The translations under genes were made by a program, and so were the position numbers. A stretch of 64,000 nt of DNA from Bacillota bacterium. Its GTDB lineage: Bacteria; Bacillota; Negativicutes; Sporomusales; Sporomusaceae. The stretch covers positions 1-64,000 of the forward strand of contig JAGGAB010000014.1 of the NCBI GenBank assembly GCA_017889705.1, read 5' to 3'. The notes under the pieces are model-generated. The model was not told the origin of the DNA. It was given only the letters and a program-made list of their open reading frames with translations, and made no database searches. Position 1 is the first letter of the stretch, and the number at the start of each line of letters is the position of its first letter. Shown here piece by piece: positions 16,927 to 25,334 of the stretch.

Positions 16927-18543
16927 TCATTTACTGCCCTTGTTCTTTGTGCGGTACTGGTTGGGTGTAACTCCGACTTCCTGCCGAAAAACCCGACAAA
17001 AATAACTAGCATCCTGATAACCGGCTTCGGCAGCCACTCGAATTACTGTCTGCTCCGGATCCTGTAGCATAATTTTTGCCTTATCAATCCGGACTTTGGT
17101 TAAAAACTCAACAAAGTTGCAGCCTTTCTCCGCTTTAAATATCCGGCTGAAATAGTAAGGACTCAAATGGACAGTTTGGGCAACCTCATCCAACGAAATG
17201 CTTTTATGGAAGTTCTCAGTTATATAGGCGCAAGCCTTATTGATTAGCCTTACATTCATACTGCTGCGATTCTCCAGCATGTTATCCATGAATTGATCCA
17301 GCGAATCAAGAATCCAGCGATGTACTTCCTCCCGGTCAGAGCAGCTGATCAGGTGATTGATACAGTTAAAATTAAGTAACGTTAACTTCTCCAGGTTGGC
17401 GCCGCCTTCCACAGCCGCCCGCGATAATACAATTAAGAGTTCCAGTACACATGCTTTGACAGTTTCCATACTAGCTTTAGCCACAAAAATTTCCTGTAAA
17501 AGCTGTTTTAAAATTTCCTTAGCCTGCTGCCGTTCACCACAGCGAACCTTATCCAGGAGATTGCGTTCATAATTAAAGGGATAGCGGAAAGATGCAGCGA
17601 CATTCAAATGCGGCACATCATCAATGTGGATAATTTGGTTGTCACCAATATAAAATTTCTGCTGTTCTGCGCTGACCGCTTCCAAATAAGACTTATGAAT
17701 CTGGAGCGGATCGGTATAATAGCGTCCAATACCAATGGTCAAGCTAATGCCAAGTTGAATGATGTCATCGCGGATTCTTCCGGCCATTTCCCGAACTTGC
17801 TTATCAACCTCTTGCTGGTCGACTTCGCCTTCATAGCCTATAAACAGAATAATTTCATCGCCGCCAAAAGGCACCACCAGCACCTCTTTACCGGCAATAT
17901 CACAGACATGTTGATACACCCGCTGCTTGACAACCTGCTTCTCAAGTTCCGAGGTTCTGCGGGTAAGCTGCTTAAAATTATCAATATTAGCAACCAAAAT
18001 TACGGCAGAATCTGCCTTGATTCCGAAAAAGCCCGCTCTATCCCGAAAGTTTTTTAAATCAGTCACCTTACCGGAAATCACATCATGAATAAATGAATTT
18101 TTGATAAAGGGCATTGCTTGGTCAAGGTTTTGCCTGAGTTCGGCTTCTTCCTGTTTCTTGCGGTTGCGCTGAGCAACTTTGTCAACGGCTGCCTGCAAGG
18201 TCTGCAACAAATCTTTGGGCCGCAGCGGTTTCAACAAATATTCTGCCGCCCCTAGTGAAAGCGCTTCTTTGGCATAGTTGAATTCATCAAAGGCAGTAAG
18301 CATGACTATAGTAGTATCAGGCAGCGCTGTCCTTATAACTCGCGCCGCCTCTAATCCGTTGAGTTCGGGCATACGAATGTCCATAAGCACAATATCAGGC
18401 TTTTCGGCAACAGCAAGAGCGACCGCGCTCTTACCGTCACCTGTTTCCGCAATGATACGCACTTCGGGACAATCATTTTCAATGATAAACCGCAACGCCT
18501 GCCGTTCTAATTGTTCATCATCAGCAATCATCAGTGTGTACAT
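16927..18543 (-). CDS. YesN-type response regulator (REC + degenerate GGDEF-like + AraC domain)
   Basis: A 538-residue regulator. Residues 1-120 are a receiver domain with acidic pocket ADDE (8-10), phosphoacceptor Asp55 in DIVLMDIRMPE and a conserved Lys near 105 (LLKPL). Residues about 165-310 look like a degenerate GGDEF fold (NIDNFK, PFGGDEIILFIG). Residues about 435-538 are the two-helix-turn-helix AraC domain (SLDEVAQTVHLSPYYFSRIFK). It probably activates the pdu promoter directly downstream, replacing PocR of enterobacteria. No sensor kinase gene is adjacent. The PocR-domain protein at 744-1784 is a possible functional partner, but that is speculation. Confidence 0.88.
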   Translation of the reverse strand: MYTLMIADDEQLERQALRFIIENDCPEVRIIAETGDGKSAVALAVAEKPDIVLMDIRMPELNGLEAARVIRTALPDTTIVMLTAFDEFNYAKEALSLGAAEYLLKPLRPKDLLQTLQAAVDKVAQRNRKKQEEAELRQNLDQAMPFIKNSFIHDVISGKVTDLKNFRDRAGFFGIKADSAVILVANIDNFKQLTRRTSELEKQVVKQRVYQHVCDIAGKEVLVVPFGGDEIILFIGYEGEVDQQEVDKQVREMAGRIRDDIIQLGISLTIGIGRYYTDPLQIHKSYLEAVSAEQQKFYIGDNQIIHIDDVPHLNVAASFRYPFNYERNLLDKVRCGERQQAKEILKQLLQEIFVAKASMETVKACVLELLIVLSRAAVEGGANLEKLTLLNFNCINHLISCSDREEVHRWILDSLDQFMDNMLENRSSMNVRLINKACAYITENFHKSISLDEVAQTVHLSPYYFSRIFKAEKGCNFVEFLTKVRIDKAKIMLQDPEQTVIRVAAEAGYQDASYFCRVFRQEVGVTPNQYRTKNKGSK

Positions 18544-18622
18544 ATTTGCGTCTCCCTATATCTTCTCCTCAGCAACCAGCAGACAGCCATTTATTCAGCA
18601 AAGCTAGCTTATATGGCGTATA

Positions 18623-19657
18623 TTACATACCTGCTACTTGCTGCGGTTCTGGTGTACTTAATTCAAAATCTGAAAGTCTTGCCATATTATACATAGTATA
18701 TGTCATGGTTTTAAGCATGGCAACCATCAATATGGCGCCAGTTCCCTCACCTAATGCCATATTGGCCTTTATAGGTATATCATCGGCCAATATATTACCT
18801 AGTAGCATCGCATATGACATTCCTGGCTCTTTCGACATATGAGAAGGCAGCCCACAGTGTTCCACCTCTTTATGAATCCTTGAAGCACAAGCAAAGGCAA
18901 CTGCCGTGATAAACCCGTCAATAACAAACGGAGTTTTGCGTTTAGCGCACTCAATCATGGCCGAGCAAATGGCAACAATATCAAAACCACCGACTGAGCG
19001 TAAAATATCCTCAATACTGCGGAAGCTTTCCCGGTGCTGTTCAACACCTTTGGCCACGACAATGCATTTCCTTCTAATAACTTCATTGGTCGGCGTGCTG
19101 GCACCATAGCCCACTACAAATTCAGGCAGTATTCCGGTCATGGCATGCAGCACAGCCGAGGAAGTGGTTGTATTGCCAATTCCCATTTCACCAAACGATA
19201 GGAGATTAGCGCCGTGGGTATCAACAACATAACTGACCATCTCTTCGCCGACACGCCAGGCCTGCTCAAATTCAGCCTGCGTCATGGCTTCCTCTTTCAT
19301 AAAATTTTTGGTGCCATTCGCGATCCGGCGGTTAATACCTGTCGTATTTTTATGATTGATGCCGATATCTACAACAGAATAAGGCACCTGATTTGCCTGA
19401 CAAAAACAACTGATGGTGGCATGTCCGGCTACCATATTAGCCGCCTGGAGGTAGGTAATTTCTTGTGGGAAATTCACAACACCTTCTTCCACAACACCAT
19501 TATCTGAGGCAAAAATTAAATGATAGGGTTTTATTTCCGGATGCATTGTTCCCCAGGCCAGTAACATTTTCTTGAAAATCTTCTCCATTAGTCCCAGGCT
19601 ATTTACCGGTTTGGCTGCACCATCAACTAATTCCTCAACTGTTGCCTGATAATTCAT
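18623..19657 (-). CDS. cobT: CobT, nicotinate-nucleotide:base phosphoribosyltransferase
   Basis: A 344-residue CobT-family enzyme that activates the cobamide lower ligand by transferring ribose phosphate from nicotinate mononucleotide. The start is ATG 19657 after ATAGGAGG; the longer frame runs back into the riboswitch terminator. The catalytic glutamate is Glu304 in ALGEGTGAIL. Segments such as SDNGVVEEGV and GEMGIGNTTTSSAV are typical. Sporomusa species use a CobT pair (ArsAB) to attach phenolic bases; here a single gene is seen, so the base used cannot be predicted. A cobalamin riboswitch controls it. Confidence 0.93.
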   Translation of the reverse strand: MNYQATVEELVDGAAKPVNSLGLMEKIFKKMLLAWGTMHPEIKPYHLIFASDNGVVEEGVVNFPQEITYLQAANMVAGHATISCFCQANQVPYSVVDIGINHKNTTGINRRIANGTKNFMKEEAMTQAEFEQAWRVGEEMVSYVVDTHGANLLSFGEMGIGNTTTSSAVLHAMTGILPEFVVGYGASTPTNEVIRRKCIVVAKGVEQHRESFRSIEDILRSVGGFDIVAICSAMIECAKRKTPFVIDGFITAVAFACASRIHKEVEHCGLPSHMSKEPGMSYAMLLGNILADDIPIKANMALGEGTGAILMVAMLKTMTYTMYNMARLSDFELSTPEPQQVAGM

Positions 19658-19704
19658 GCCTATTCCTCCTATTTTAAATTCTGCGCCAATAAAATAAATA
19701 GAAT

Positions 19705-19733
19705 AAACCCTAGCCCAAAAGGGCCAGGGTTTT
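19705..19733 (-). terminator. Riboswitch-controlled terminator before cobT
   Basis: AAACCCTAGCCC (19705 onward) pairs with GGGCCAGGGTTT across an AAAA loop. On the minus strand the stem is followed by TTTATTC. It is the likely expression platform of the adjacent cobalamin aptamer, stopping transcription when coenzyme B12 is plentiful. Confidence 0.75.
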
Positions 19734-19784
19734 AATTTCAAAAAAGTCCTGTCCTTCCGGTACTACCCCTGGCGCGGAGGTAAA

Positions 19785-19975
19785 TAACAGCCAAAACAGG
19801 CAGGTCTCCTGGCTTACGGATCGTAAGAATACCTCGCCTTCCCGAATTACCGGTGGCATATTAAAAGCATTCTTCCCCGATTACAGTGGCGCGACCGCGT
19901 CGTTTAAGGATTTTCTATTGCAATCCTTCCGATCTTCCCTATTCTCCTCTTGTTGTACTAAGAGGCACCTGTATG
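19785..19975 (-). ncRNA. Adenosylcobalamin riboswitch upstream of cobT
   Basis: On the minus strand the conserved cobalamin aptamer elements appear in order: GGTGCCTCTTA (P2 region, near 19962), GGGAAGATCGGAAG, GCGCCACTGTAATCGGGGAAG, GCCACCGGTAATTCGGGAAGG and the B12 box GCCAGGAGACCTGCC (19799-19813). It directs cobT, 130 bases further on. A nearly identical copy is at 22730-22920. Confidence 0.95.
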
Positions 19976-20313
19976 GTGGCGATTATTAAGTTTTACTTTC
20001 TGTATATATTCTATTCTGCAGAGAAAACTATTCTCCTGTTAGTATATGTACAGTTCGCAAGATGTTGAAGTATTTAGTCAAAAAAGTTCTATTTTATCTT
20101 ATTTGCGCAACCCAAGCCAGCTCAGCCTAAAAAACCGCGTCATAGTAAAGCCAGCTGGTGTAATCATCCCTGCAATTATTACCGGATAGGTAACCCTTGT
20201 TATTATTTGTCATTTTTTTGCCAATGTCTTGTTTCTTCACCGCTCTCACCTTGCACAACAAGCAAAATAATGTTACTCTTTTAAGAATCCAAGTATAAGG
20301 AGGCTATAGTTTG
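19976..20313. other. Divergent intergenic region between the cobT riboswitch and the alcohol dehydrogenase gene
   Basis: No gene is seen here. It must hold the leftward promoter of the riboswitch-cobT unit and the rightward promoter of the dehydrogenase. The segment 20060-20095 (GCAAGATGTTGAAGTATTTAG) is repeated at 22999-23036 upstream of the second riboswitch, so the duplicated block includes sequence upstream of the aptamer. A weak rightward TTGCAC element occurs near 20253. Confidence 0.5.
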
Positions 20314-21471
20314 ATGGAAAAGGTTCATGAATATTTTATGACACCGATTAGTATCCTGGGCACAAGCTGCCTGGAACGAATTGTCACTTACATAAAACCA
20401 ATGATGTTTAGAAAAGCCTTGATTGTCAGCGACAAAGTCCTTGTCGATACCGGATTGATTGACAAGCTGTTGACCTTGCTTGACGGCGAGGGAATTTTCT
20501 ACATTATTTATAAAGATGTTTCACCCAACCCCACGGTGAACCAGGTAAATTATGGTCTAAAGCTCCTAAGGGACAACGGCTGTGACTTTTTAATATCCTT
20601 TGGCGGCGGCTCGCCGCACGATTGCGCCAAAGCCATTGCTCTATTAGCCACCAATGGCGGTGAAATTGCCGACTACGAGGGCTTGAACAAGTCGCAAAAA
20701 CGGGCAACCCCACTTATTGCCATTAACACAACTGCTGGTACAGGCAGTGAACTTACCCGCTTTTGCGTCATTACCGATGAAGAACGCCATGTAAAAATGA
20801 CCATTAATGACTGGCATGTTACCCCTATTATTGCCGTCAGCGACGCCGAACTTATGCTGGGTATGCCGCCCGGTCTTACGGCAACAACCGGCATGGATGC
20901 TCTGACCCATGCCATCGAAGCTTATGTATCAACAAACGCCAGCCCCGTAACTGATTGCAAAGCAGTAAAGGCCGTTGAATTAATTACCGGCAGTTTAGCT
21001 ACTGCCTATAGTAACGGCAGTGATTTAAAATCACGCGAAGCCATGGTTTTCGCCGAATACCTGGCCGGTATCGCCTTTAATAATGCCAGCCTTGGTTATG
21101 TACATGCCCTGGCTCACCAGCTTGGCGGCTTATACAATCTGCCGCACGGTTTATGTAATGCCATTTTGCTGCCAGCCGTCATGAAATTCAACCTGCCGGC
21201 AGCCATCACCAAATATGCCGACCTTGCTCGTGCCGCCGACATTGATACTGCCAATCTGTCAGCCGAAAAAAGCGCCGAACACTTCATCGCCTTGGTACAG
21301 CAGCTTAACCACGCATTAGGCTTGCCAGCCCGCTTATCAGAGCTCCGCGGCTTTAAGGCCGAAGACATTCCCCTGTTGGCTGAAAATGCGCTTAAAGATG
21401 TATGCTGCCTGACAAACCCCCGTCAGGGATCACAGGAAGATATTGAAGCTATCTACAAGTCAATATTATAA
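20314..21471 (+). CDS. Iron-containing alcohol dehydrogenase (PduQ/DhaT-like)
   Basis: A 385-residue group III alcohol dehydrogenase. The NAD-binding loop GGGSPHDCAKAIALL and the metal-binding histidines in TGMDALTHAIEAYVS and YVHALAHQLGGLYNLPHG are all present. It most likely reduces propionaldehyde to 1-propanol, or 3-hydroxypropionaldehyde to 1,3-propanediol, regenerating NAD+ for the pdu pathway, since no pduQ is present in the operon itself. AAGGAGG lies before both a TTG (20311) and the ATG (20314). No encapsulation peptide is obvious. It is on the opposite strand to the pdu operon and behind its own promoter. The exact aldehyde is inferred. Confidence 0.85.
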   Translation: MEKVHEYFMTPISILGTSCLERIVTYIKPMMFRKALIVSDKVLVDTGLIDKLLTLLDGEGIFYIIYKDVSPNPTVNQVNYGLKLLRDNGCDFLISFGGGSPHDCAKAIALLATNGGEIADYEGLNKSQKRATPLIAINTTAGTGSELTRFCVITDEERHVKMTINDWHVTPIIAVSDAELMLGMPPGLTATTGMDALTHAIEAYVSTNASPVTDCKAVKAVELITGSLATAYSNGSDLKSREAMVFAEYLAGIAFNNASLGYVHALAHQLGGLYNLPHGLCNAILLPAVMKFNLPAAITKYADLARAADIDTANLSAEKSAEHFIALVQQLNHALGLPARLSELRGFKAEDIPLLAENALKDVCCLTNPRQGSQEDIEAIYKSIL

Positions 21472-21487
21472 CACGGGAAGTAAGTAA

Positions 21488-21524
21488 TGCCCTGCAGTCC
21501 AAACATGAACTGCAGGGCATTTAT
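21488..21524. terminator. Bidirectional terminator between adh and the NCS2 permease gene
   Basis: A perfect 11-base stem, TGCCCTGCAGT (21488-21498) with ACTGCAGGGCA (21509-21519), followed by TTTATT, sits between two convergent genes. Confidence 0.85.
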
Positions 21525-21529
21525 TGTTC

Positions 21530-22615
21530 CTACATCCCAAACATACTAATAAGCCATTTTACCAACAAACCCGAAACCATACCGACAAACGGATCAGATA
21601 TGGCTGTCACCGTCATGGTTACACCGCCGACAATGGAATCCGCACTGCCCACACCGCCGCTCAGCGCCAACGTGGCGTTAATAGGTACGGTTACAATCCC
21701 GCCCAACACCAGCAGGAAACCGGCTATCGATTCGTTTGGTACATATTTGCCGATCTTAACCAGCAAACCAGCACCTAAGATTGCCGCCATAATAACCATC
21801 ATCAAAACACCGGCAGCCAGCGGATGTGGCGCAGCTCCGGTAGCGGAAATAATGGCTTGTACCGGTGCGCCGCCGAACAGGGAAGATACAATATCGGCAA
21901 TACTGCTGATAATTGTCAGATGATCTAGATTGACTTCAGTCTTGGCCAGTGTCTGGGCAGTAATATTGCCGAAAGCAATATTGGCGCCAATATTAAGCGC
22001 ACTTAACCCCAGCGCACCACGCACCACGTTTTTCGTAAAACCTAGTTTTTGCAGGGCAAACCGTTCACGCGCTTCTTCAACTGCCACCTGATGATTCTTC
22101 TTTAACCAGACACTAACAAGCGACGATACAGCCACACAGCTAATAATCGCATATACAAGTTTGTCGGCCGGATTGGGAGTACCATAATAACTTATAAGAG
22201 CTGTAATAATCGAAACACTGCCAACAATAGGATTTCTTATTGTCATTTCCACAGCAACTTTCGCCAAAACAATACCCACACCGGCCATCATGGCATTGGT
22301 TATCACCGGGCCGATAAAGGCAACAATCACCTTAAACAGCCCCAACAGCCCGACAGCGAGCAAAATGACACCTTCGAGAAAAATCATAGAAATTCGTTCC
22401 TGAATATTGCGGCCCATAGTTCCAACCAGAGTTAAGGTCTCGGCCTGAAAGGAAATGGGCGCTACAACCCCCAGCACACCACAGCCGACAGCTCCGATAA
22501 TAAACCCGGCAGCTGTTGGGACAGACGCAAACCCAAAGGTCAACGCATATAGACCTCCCGGTATGGCATTGATTACTACGCCCAACGCTACAATCAGATC
22601 CTGCATACTTAGCAT
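21530..22615 (-). CDS. NCS2-family nucleobase-type permease under cobalamin riboswitch control
   Basis: A 361-residue, highly hydrophobic protein with about 10-12 membrane segments. It is of the nucleobase:cation symporter-2/sulfate-permease-like fold: IPGGLYALTFGFASVPTAAGFIIGAVGCGVLG at the start, FGGAPVQAIISATGAAP in the second half. The start is ATG 22615 after AGAGGAG. Members normally carry uracil, xanthine or related bases. Because a B12 riboswitch sits directly upstream, it may take up a base used as the cobamide lower ligand, feeding CobT next door. That role is an inference; a general purine role remains possible. Confidence 0.8.
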   Translation of the reverse strand: MLSMQDLIVALGVVINAIPGGLYALTFGFASVPTAAGFIIGAVGCGVLGVVAPISFQAETLTLVGTMGRNIQERISMIFLEGVILLAVGLLGLFKVIVAFIGPVITNAMMAGVGIVLAKVAVEMTIRNPIVGSVSIITALISYYGTPNPADKLVYAIISCVAVSSLVSVWLKKNHQVAVEEARERFALQKLGFTKNVVRGALGLSALNIGANIAFGNITAQTLAKTEVNLDHLTIISSIADIVSSLFGGAPVQAIISATGAAPHPLAAGVLMMVIMAAILGAGLLVKIGKYVPNESIAGFLLVLGGIVTVPINATLALSGGVGSADSIVGGVTMTVTAISDPFVGMVSGLLVKWLISMFGM

Positions 22616-22647
22616 ATTTGTCTCCTCTTTTCTGCGCCGACACATAT

Positions 22648-22678
22648 AAAACTCCCAGCCCAAAAGGGCTAGGAGTTT
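22648..22678 (-). terminator. Riboswitch-controlled terminator before the NCS2 permease gene
   Basis: AAACTCC-C-AGCCC pairs with GGGCT-A-GGAGTTT over an AAAA loop. On the minus strand it ends in a short T run. The design matches the terminator before cobT. Confidence 0.75.
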
Positions 22679-22729
22679 ACTTTTTCGTGAAATCCTATCC
22701 TTCTGGTACTACCCCTGGCGCGGAGGTAA

Positions 22730-22920
22730 ATAACAGCCAAAACAGGCAGGTCTCCTGGCTTACGGATCGTAAGAATACCTCGCCTTCCCGGATTGCCGGT
22801 GGCATACTAAAGGCATTCTTCCCCGATTACAGTGGCGCGACCGCGTCGTTTAAGGATTTGCTATTGCAATCCTTCCGATCTTCCCTATTCTCCTCTTGGT
22901 TAAGAGGCACCTGTATGGTG
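22730..22920 (-). ncRNA. Second adenosylcobalamin riboswitch, upstream of the NCS2 permease
   Basis: It has all the conserved aptamer elements of the first copy, with the B12 box at 22745-22759 and the GGTGCCTCTTA element near 22904. It differs from the cobT copy at only a small number of positions, mostly in peripheral loops. It directs the permease gene. Confidence 0.95.
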
Positions 22921-23037
22921 GCGTTATTAAGTTTTACTTCTTACTTTGCAACTCGTTCCACAATGATAATTATTTTCCTGCCACGCTAGGTTACGTTGGC
23001 AAGATGTTAAAGTATTTAGTCTAAAAAATCCTATTTT

Positions 23038-23856
23038 TTAGCCAAACATAGCAATGCCAAGCGGAGTCACCAATAGCGGATGGGGCGGTACATGCACCTT
23101 ACGTCCAAAAGCTTTGCCAAACTCGTTCTCAAACCCTTGCAAATAGGCAGTGCCGCCTACCACATAAACAGGATAATCATTAAATTCTTCATATCCAACC
23201 AGCATCTCTTTTACGACAGTGGCCATTTTTTCCACAACCGGCAAAATTACCGGCATAATTTTGCGGTGCTGGGCATAATCACGCTTCAATAACTCGGCTT
23301 CTTCAAAGGAAATCTTGTAGGCACCGGCAAGCACCAAGGAAACATGAGTGCCACCTGTCGGTTCATCAGCCGTAAAGACCAATTCACCATTGCGCAATAC
23401 GGCAATTCCGGTTGTACCGCCGCCGATATCGACCACAATGCCATGGGTGATTCCTAGTGCCTCAGCTGCTGCCACCGGTTCATCTACCTGACAGATAGGT
23501 TCAAGGCCAGCTCCGGCAATAACGTGACCACAGGCTGCCGCATTTCGCCCCACTGTTCCAGGCGGAATGGCAGTAGCGCCCTTATCCAGGCTAATCCCCA
23601 TGCGTTCTTCGACCTCTGCCTTAAGTTCTTCGACAATAACCATGGCCCCCCGGAAATCCACCACCAAGCCATCCTTAACCACCGAGGCCCAGCGCATACT
23701 GCCGGCAACCGGGTTACCTGCCTCATCAATAACAACCAACACGACATCAGCTGTTCCCAAGTCCACTCCTACCTTGTAGGGGCCTGGCAAATCAGCAACC
23801 GTTTTGGTTTCAATTAAATCGTATAATTTATGAATTTTCTCATAAGCTTCCACGTA
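23038..23856 (-). CDS. eutJ: EutJ-like actin-fold chaperone
   Basis: A 272-residue Hsp70/actin-like protein matching EutJ of ethanolamine operons: GVDLGTADVVLVVID for phosphate 1, DFRGAMVIVEELKAEVE, VDIGGGTTGIAVLRNGELV for phosphate 2, and VYVVGGTAYLQGFE near the end. The best start is GTG 23856, with GAGGGGG 8-10 bases upstream; an ATG at 23925 is possible but adds non-conserved residues. EutJ is thought to assist assembly or reactivation in ethanolamine compartments, yet no other eut-specific gene is visible. It ends 37 bases before the block holding the permease riboswitch promoter. Confidence 0.85.
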   Translation of the reverse strand, partial: YVEAYEKIHKLYDLIETKTVADLPGPYKVGVDLGTADVVLVVIDEAGNPVAGSMRWASVVKDGLVVDFRGAMVIVEELKAEVEERMGISLDKGATAIPPGTVGRNAAACGHVIAGAGLEPICQVDEPVAAAEALGITHGIVVDIGGGTTGIAVLRNGELVFTADEPTGGTHVSLVLAGAYKISFEEAELLKRDYAQHRKIMPVILPVVEKMATVVKEMLVGYEEFNDYPVYVVGGTAYLQGFENEFGKAFGRKVHVPPHPLLVTPLGIAMFG

Positions 23857-23959
23857 GTAGTCCCCCTCACCCGCATTCCCATCACTCGGGATTATGTGTA
23901 TTTGACTTCCCCAAACCCCAGTCAAATACCTGTCACCTTAATTTTAAATAAGTGCCAAA

Positions 23960-24562
23960 TTATTTTAATTTTTTGCGCAAAATACTTAAATACCAGATTA
24001 AAACGCCAGCAAGTACAACTCCTACTAAGTAAAACCCCATAGAATTGCCAAATTCGGTTATCTGCCGCCAGTTGTTTCCCAGCCCCATTCCCAGATAAAT
24101 AAGCGCGCTGCACCAAATGATTGAACTTACAGCACTTCCCAGCATATAGACTTTTCCCGGCATATGGACGAAGCCCGCGGAAACCGGAACTGCACCACGG
24201 ATTACAGGTAAAACTCTCCCGACAACTACTGCAAAAGCACCATATTTATTCAGCCAGTCTTCTATAGCGACCAATTTAGATTCGGCAGGTATAAGAAAAG
24301 AAAAATACCGGGCTATGATCTTGTTCCTGCCAAACCGTCCTAATTGATAACTAATGACTGCCCCCAGCAAGTCTCCTAATGCAGTCGCTAAGACAGCAGG
24401 CGTTAAATCCATTTGACCACTATACACTAAATAACCGGTTAAACCCAAAGTTAATTCACCAGGTAAAGGCAGTCCGATACCGGTAAGCAGCATTGCCGAA
24501 AATACAGCGAAATATCTATATGTCTCGATGTTACCAGAAATTTGCTGTAGTGATTGTTCCAT
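23960..24562 (-). CDS. DedA-family membrane protein
   Basis: A 200-residue protein with about five hydrophobic segments and the DedA/SNARE-associated motifs: GIGLPLPGELTLGLTGYL, GDLLGAVISYQLGRFG and VVVGRVLPVIRGAVPVSAGF, the last carrying the conserved R-x3-R. DedA proteins are inner-membrane transporters linked to lipid carrier recycling and membrane potential. It is transcribed in the same direction as eutJ, about 100 bases upstream of it, and probably independently. Confidence 0.88.
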   Translation of the reverse strand: MEQSLQQISGNIETYRYFAVFSAMLLTGIGLPLPGELTLGLTGYLVYSGQMDLTPAVLATALGDLLGAVISYQLGRFGRNKIIARYFSFLIPAESKLVAIEDWLNKYGAFAVVVGRVLPVIRGAVPVSAGFVHMPGKVYMLGSAVSSIIWCSALIYLGMGLGNNWRQITEFGNSMGFYLVGVVLAGVLIWYLSILRKKLK

Positions 24563-24703
24563 AGTTACCTATACCTTAGGCAAATAAATTTGCCTCTATT
24601 TTTATTTAGCCTACTTCACAAAATTAGTATTTCCTGTAAAATTAAATACAAGCACCCATTTAGAATTAAAAATATACGCAGTTACTTGTCAGGAGTGGTT
24701 TTA

Positions 24704-25282
24704 ATGATAAAAATAGGTATAGTACTATTCCCCCAGGTGGAGGAGCTGGATTTTGTCGCTCCTTTTGAAGTGTTAAGCTATATAAATAAGCTTAAACCCG
24801 GCAGCACTCAGGTTATGCTGGCAGCCGAAACCCTTGAACCCATTACCGCGTTTAACGGCCTGAAAGTAATCCCTGATATAACCCTTGCTGAAGCTCCTCA
24901 GTTTGACATCATCGTTATCCCCGGTGGCAAAGGCCGAATAGCTGCCATGAAAAATCCGGCTATCTGTCAGTTTGTCCAAAAACAATCGGCGCAAACCCTG
25001 TATACCACATCAGTCTGCACCGGCGCATTCATTCTGGCCGGAGCCGGTTTACTGACAAATAAAAAAGCCACTACCTATCACACGGCGCTGGATGAATTAG
25101 CGGCCTATTCTGTAAAAGTCAAACAACAGAAGGTTGTACAGGACGGTAACATCATTACCGCTGCCGGCGTAAGTTCCGGACTTGAATTGGGGCTATATGT
25201 ACTTAAACTTTTATTTGGCCTGGCACTTTCCCAGGAAGTTGCAAATAAAATTGAATACCCAATTGATGTATCCCTACTGTAA
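24704..25282 (+). CDS. DJ-1/PfpI-family protein (isonitrile hydratase-like)
   Basis: A 192-residue DJ-1/PfpI protein. The nucleophilic-elbow cysteine is Cys105 in TTSVCTGAFILAGAGLL, the version found in isonitrile hydratase-type and AraC-associated members. The acidic residue pair near 14-15 (VEELD) completes the usual site. The start is ATG 24704 after CAGGAGTGG; the longer frame back to 24554 is not supported. Its substrate is unknown. Confidence 0.88.
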   Translation: MIKIGIVLFPQVEELDFVAPFEVLSYINKLKPGSTQVMLAAETLEPITAFNGLKVIPDITLAEAPQFDIIVIPGGKGRIAAMKNPAICQFVQKQSAQTLYTTSVCTGAFILAGAGLLTNKKATTYHTALDELAAYSVKVKQQKVVQDGNIITAAGVSSGLELGLYVLKLLFGLALSQEVANKIEYPIDVSLL

Positions 25283-25334
25283 AATAAAAATGACGCTGCT
25301 AAGTAATATAACTTAACAGCGTCATCTTTATTTT
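25281..25334. terminator. Bidirectional terminator between DJ-1/PfpI and nitroreductase genes
   Basis: A 24-base stem with two mismatches (25281-25304 with 25311-25334) spans both stop codons of the convergent genes. Confidence 0.85.

Noticed and set aside
16927-18543. Diguanylate cyclase reading of the regulator because of a GGDEI motif
   Set aside because: The surrounding catalytic residues of GGDEF enzymes are not kept; the domain looks degenerate and the output domain is AraC.
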